From: JALOOE01 sp964423545
Lineage (GTDB): Bacteria; Chloroflexota; Anaerolineae; CG2-30-64-16
Length of the DNA stretch: 9,548 nt
NCBI GenBank assembly: GCA_964423545.1
Contig: CAYRFV010000226.1
Coordinates: forward strand, 1 to 9,548
Direction: 5' to 3'
A model generated the notes under the pieces. The model did not search any database. It was not told where the DNA came from and was given only the letters and a program-made list of their open reading frames with translations. The translations under genes were made by a program, and so were the position numbers. Each line of letters starts with the position of its first letter. Positions within the stretch are counted from its first letter, which is position 1. Shown here one piece after another: positions 8,601 through 9,548 of the stretch.

Positions 8601-8843
8601 CGTCCCGAACCACATGGCGCCGTCCTCTGCCCGGAGTATCACAAAGATGCTGCCCGAATCGAGCCCATCCTTCACCGTGAAGGCTTGCCAGAGGTCACTG
8701 GGACCGCCTTCGGAGCGAATCATGTGCGGCCAAGCCAGCAGTCCGGCGACAAACAGGAGTGCGATCGCGGCCCCGATAGGGCCTTTTCGGGATTTGCATT
8801 CTACAAGAAACCCTGCTATACTTGACACCGTCACTCCCTTCAT
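5610..8843 (-). CDS. Membrane sensor: 14-motif Reg_prop beta-propeller, Y_Y_Y-like domain, transmembrane helix, cytoplasmic P-loop NTPase, 1077 aa
   Basis: A short cytoplasmic start and a helix (about 21-40) are followed by an extracellular part of about 700 residues. It contains 14 motifs of the (L/V/I)W-x-G-T-x-x-G-L type at residues 77-619 (two propellers of seven blades), then an Ig-like Y_Y_Y-type domain (about 631-730) ending in the phrase LAPGTYRLRAWARD. A second helix (742-768) and an Arg/Ala-rich juxtamembrane helix (771-793) lead to NPYISG (795-800), FFGRDDLL (809-816), Walker A YGERRLGKTT (831-840), Walker B VLLIDE (935-940) and GRPHRLQQL (1032-1040). The outside half matches the Bacteroidetes hybrid two-component sensor layout, but an NTPase replaces the histidine kinase. 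Ligand and output are unknown. The ATG at 8843 has only GAGAG 3 nt upstream; a GTG at 8828 follows AAGGGAG with a 5-nt gap and may be the true start. First gene of the operon. Confidence 0.9.
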   Translation of the reverse strand: MKGVTVSSIAGFLVECKSRKGPIGAAIALLFVAGLLAWPHMIRSEGGPSDLWQAFTVKDGLDSGSIFVILRAEDGAMWFGTETGASRYDGRWRSISERDGLPAGRVRAIAQTTDGSLWFGVRGGGLGRCAADGSACTRRWTALQGLPDNDVRALLADGGGVWVGTARGLARAEGDRVSPEARLNGVEIWSLARGSDGALLIGTAGQGVWRRDPAGAWQHLAGANSVMGNVFALLAEKSGRIWAGTDQGLFVYEKGSWQPVRLNEGDRQPQVFALLLDRGNGLWIGAEQGLIHVSNGRAPGAVDDWLRGQPGGLINDYVRALAVDGDGGLWVGTLAGANRYAAQVWETITDEAVLGQRVTAVLTDSDGRTWVGTDENGLLVWDGQGWQQITKATGLPDNRIIALYQDSRGQVWVSTDTGVGYRAATGKWYFYGPSSGIVGLPVYSFGQDASGALHLGTQNGVSRLDAQGMFQTMPELAGKRVNAIHRGRDGTLWYGTERDGLFSSAGGRVESVSAPGGNRFGNVVTNGMVTDADGALWLATYDDGLWRRTRETWERVEAPLATPRILSLEALDDNVWVGTRQGLSRYDGTSWQTYLGDGLPNPEVLAMAPGQQGSVWIGTSAGLVRYTPETSPPWVRIDSVNLIPPVNGSVSLTNDRIQDIRLTGGDMATRPEQLVFLTQLEGVDPAPLAHSSGQVTLRDRPLAPGTYRLRAWARDNSLNYSPPVEVSVVAPPVVRLPGGGSISAGIFFATVVLGLLAIGGLTAAGGVTWSARRQARARAAVEAARRREALERRFNPYISGEPVRPPEMFFGRDDLLRKILNALHHNSIMIYGERRLGKTTVLYQLGQALRDAEDPEYAFVPVSVDLEGTPQERFFHLMMDAIWGVSQAYLAGETPDLFFHSAGPSEYTDREFTADLSALVGLLKARVAPRQLRIVLLIDEMDVIDSYDRLIQLQLRRVFMSPLAETLGAVVAGIQISKSWDRVESPWYNLFNEFPLPLFDDEEARDLLVEPVRGVYEWDPAAIDFVVAHAEGRPHRLQQLALEAVDHMLSAGRLRITLGDAQAADAILARAHAATSA
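6954..8681 (-). repeat. Fourteen-fold Reg_prop repeat array (protein-level repeat within the sensor gene)
   Basis: The repeat core, of the form WxGTxxGLxxYD, begins at residues 77, 117, 161, 199, 241, 282, 329, 369, 411, 453, 492, 536, 575 and 615. The period is 38-47 residues, averaging about 41. Several repeats are preceded by the strand-turn phrase LP(D/N) and by a D-x-x-G turn. Motif 2 has Val, motif 6 has Ala and motif 9 has Ser at otherwise conserved Gly or Thr positions; motif 4 and motif 10 lack the Trp. Fourteen is the number expected for two stacked seven-bladed propellers, the arrangement known from Bacteroides HTCS sensors. The repeats have diverged at nucleotide level, so recent expansion is unlikely. 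Confidence 0.85.
8794..8822 (+). promoter_or_regulatory. Probable sigma70-type promoter for the LysM gene, inside the sensor gene's 5' end
   Basis: A -35 box TTGCAT (8794-8799) is separated by 17 nt from an extended -10, TGC-TATACT (8814-8822). Each hexamer has five of six consensus bases. Transcription would begin near 8829, giving a 5' leader of about 145 nt before the LysM start codon at 8974. The boxes lie over codons 7-17 of the divergent sensor gene, in a locally AT-rich patch. A perfect TTGACA follows at 8822-8827, but no good -10 stands at the right distance from it. The initiation site is predicted only. Confidence 0.6.
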
Positions 8844-8973
8844 AGTCTCTCGTCAGCACTCACCCCCGCTTCAGGACAGGGGCGATGTAGCGTGCGTCCG
8901 GAACCGGCGAAGCCGGCTGGATTCGTCGCGGGCAGTCGGGGCCCAGCCGTTCTGAGGCAGAGAGGAGGCAGAT
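8844..8973. other. Divergent intergenic region between the sensor gene and the LysM gene
   Basis: These 130 nt hold no gene that I can support. On the plus strand they form most of the predicted LysM leader. There is a perfect short inverted repeat CCGGC-GAA-GCCGG (8904-8916) and a weaker CCCC/GGGG pairing (8863-8867 with 8879-8882), plus a minimal ATG-TAG start-stop (8885-8890). None has a following T tract, so they do not look like terminators. No convincing minus-strand -35/-10 pair for the sensor operon was found here or over the next 70 nt. Confidence 0.5.
8963..8968 (+). promoter_or_regulatory. Strong Shine-Dalgarno AGGAGG of the LysM gene
   Basis: AGGAGG is a full consensus match and lies 5 nt before the ATG at 8974. 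It fixes the start of the small LysM gene and makes efficient translation likely. Confidence 0.85.
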
Positions 8974-9366
8974 ATGAACGCTGCATGGGGCATGGCGCTT
9001 CTCGTCTTGTTGACTGCAACGGCAATGGCATGGCCCGGCGCGGGTCCGGCGCCGGCAGCCGGCCTTTTCATCGGATCCAATGACCCTCTGTACGCCACTG
9101 CTTCGGGAATCGTAGCAGCTTCAGCCGGGTGGCGATCAGGCGACGCCGTGCAGGCAGCGGCGCAATGCCCCAATCCGTACACCGTGCGCTCCGGTGAGAC
9201 GCTGTACTCGATTGCGGCAAAATGCAGAGTGAGCGCCGCAAGAATCAAGCAAGCGAATCGGATGAAGTCGGATCGGGTCTGGGTGAACCAGAGACTCATC
9301 ATACCCGCTGCGCCGGCAATTCCACAGGGCGCCAGGCCGCCGATCCACCCGACGCCTCAGCCGTAA
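8974..9366 (+). CDS. Small secreted single-LysM-domain protein, 130 aa
   Basis: Residues 1-19 form a signal peptide with a hydrophobic core (ALLVLLTATA) and a plausible AMA cleavage site; cleavage near the AAG at 28-30 is also possible. A variable linker (about 30-64) leads to one LysM domain (69-110): YTVRSGETLYSIAAKC, then a helix with IKQAN, then a closing strand VWVNQRLIIP. LysM domains bind GlcNAc-containing polymers such as peptidoglycan. C65 and C84 flank and enter the domain and could form a disulfide, as the C...YTV..GDTL..IA..C pattern does in similar proteins (from memory). The tail is rich in Pro and contains no catalytic domain, so this is probably a wall-binding or accessory protein, not a hydrolase. 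It is transcribed divergently from the sensor operon, from its own predicted promoter. Confidence 0.88.
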   Translation: MNAAWGMALLVLLTATAMAWPGAGPAPAAGLFIGSNDPLYATASGIVAASAGWRSGDAVQAAAQCPNPYTVRSGETLYSIAAKCRVSAARIKQANRMKSDRVWVNQRLIIPAAPAIPQGARPPIHPTPQP

Positions 9367-9430
9367 GGTCGGATTACCAATGGCTGTCCACTGTGCAGTG
9401 TATCACACGCGAGGCAAAAACGCAATTCAT

Positions 9431-9548
9431 TTATTTGACGATTCGGACTTCGGCCAGCGCTGCGGCGAGCTGAGGGGCGGTGACCGGCATGCCATCCGCG
9501 ATCTGCACCGCGCGCAGGCCGCTGATCACCTCTCTGGCCGAACCGGGA
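9431..9548 (-). CDS. C-terminal end of an unrecognised minus-strand gene
   Basis: An open minus-strand frame enters from the right edge and ends at TAA (9431-9433). It gives 38 residues, beginning PGSAREVISGLRAV and ending LAAALAEVRIVK. Codons mostly end in G or C, as in the neighbouring real genes, and the peptide is Ala-rich with a probable amphipathic helix. I cannot assign a family. It converges on the LysM gene with 64 nt between the two stop codons. Confidence 0.45.
   Translation of the reverse strand, partial: PGSAREVISGLRAVQIADGMPVTAPQLAAALAEVRIVK

Noticed and set aside
6954..8681. Regular repeats as a CRISPR-like or satellite DNA array
   Set aside because: The periodicity is at protein level (blade motifs about 41 codons apart); the nucleotide copies are diverged and the reading frame is continuous.
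4308..8843. Recognised anti-phage defence system (NACHT/STAND type)
   Set aside because: The NTPases have a STAND-like look, but no nuclease, TIR, protease or other killing effector is fused or adjacent, and the neighbours are glycan genes. Defence remains only a possibility.
8822..8850. Second plus-strand promoter using the perfect TTGACA at 8822-8827
   Set aside because: The best -10 candidates (CATAGT or TAGTCT) match only four of six bases and sit 13-15 nt away. The TTGCAT/TATACT pair just upstream is better in both sequence and spacing.
9367..9430. Possible terminator between the convergent LysM gene and the right-edge gene (CACTG-TG-CAGTG near 9391-9402)
   Set aside because: The inverted repeat has a 5-bp stem with only a 2-nt loop, and no T tract follows on either strand. 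The nearby A5 run is not next to a stable stem.

Overview
This GC-rich window holds one long leftward gene cluster (about 8840 down to position 1) and a small divergent gene on the right. The gene content suggests Chloroflexota (Anaerolineae/Caldilineae or Chloroflexia-like): an NTPase introduced by an NPYI(S/T)G...GR motif, a Reg_prop beta-propeller sensor, and a small secreted LysM protein with a conserved Cys pair. This assignment is inferred from family habits, not from a marker gene.

Minus strand, in transcription order: (1) 8843-5610, a 1077-aa membrane protein with 14 Reg_prop motifs outside the cell, a Y_Y_Y-like Ig domain, a second transmembrane helix and a cytoplasmic P-loop NTPase where a histidine kinase would normally sit; (2) 5579-4308, a soluble 423-aa NTPase with the same leader motif, a probable winged helix and a C-terminal helical hairpin; (3) 4311-3208, a DegT/DnrJ/EryC1/StrS sugar aminotransferase; (4) 3181-2159, a DPM1/GtrB-like membrane GT2 glycosyltransferase; (5) 2111-777, a GT4-type glycosyltransferase; (6) 746-1, a Gfo/Idh/MocA oxidoreductase cut by the left edge. 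Gaps are 30 nt or less, apart from one 4-nt GTGA overlap and one 47-nt gap that disappears if a GTG start is used. This looks like a single operon.

Plus strand: 8974-9366 encodes a secreted single-LysM protein with a strong ribosome binding site. A near-consensus promoter for it (TTGCAT, 17 nt, TGCTATACT) lies inside the first codons of the divergent sensor gene. At the right edge (9431-9548) is the C-terminal end of another minus-strand gene that I do not recognise.

Working model (inference): genes 3 to 6 make and transfer an amino sugar for a surface glycan or glycolipid. The propeller protein senses an extracellular ligand, perhaps that glycan or the cell wall, and signals through its own NTPase and the soluble NTPase beside it. 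I see no histidine kinase, response regulator or classical transcription factor in the window, so the output is unknown. No tRNA, rRNA, insertion sequence, CRISPR array or convincing intrinsic terminator was found.
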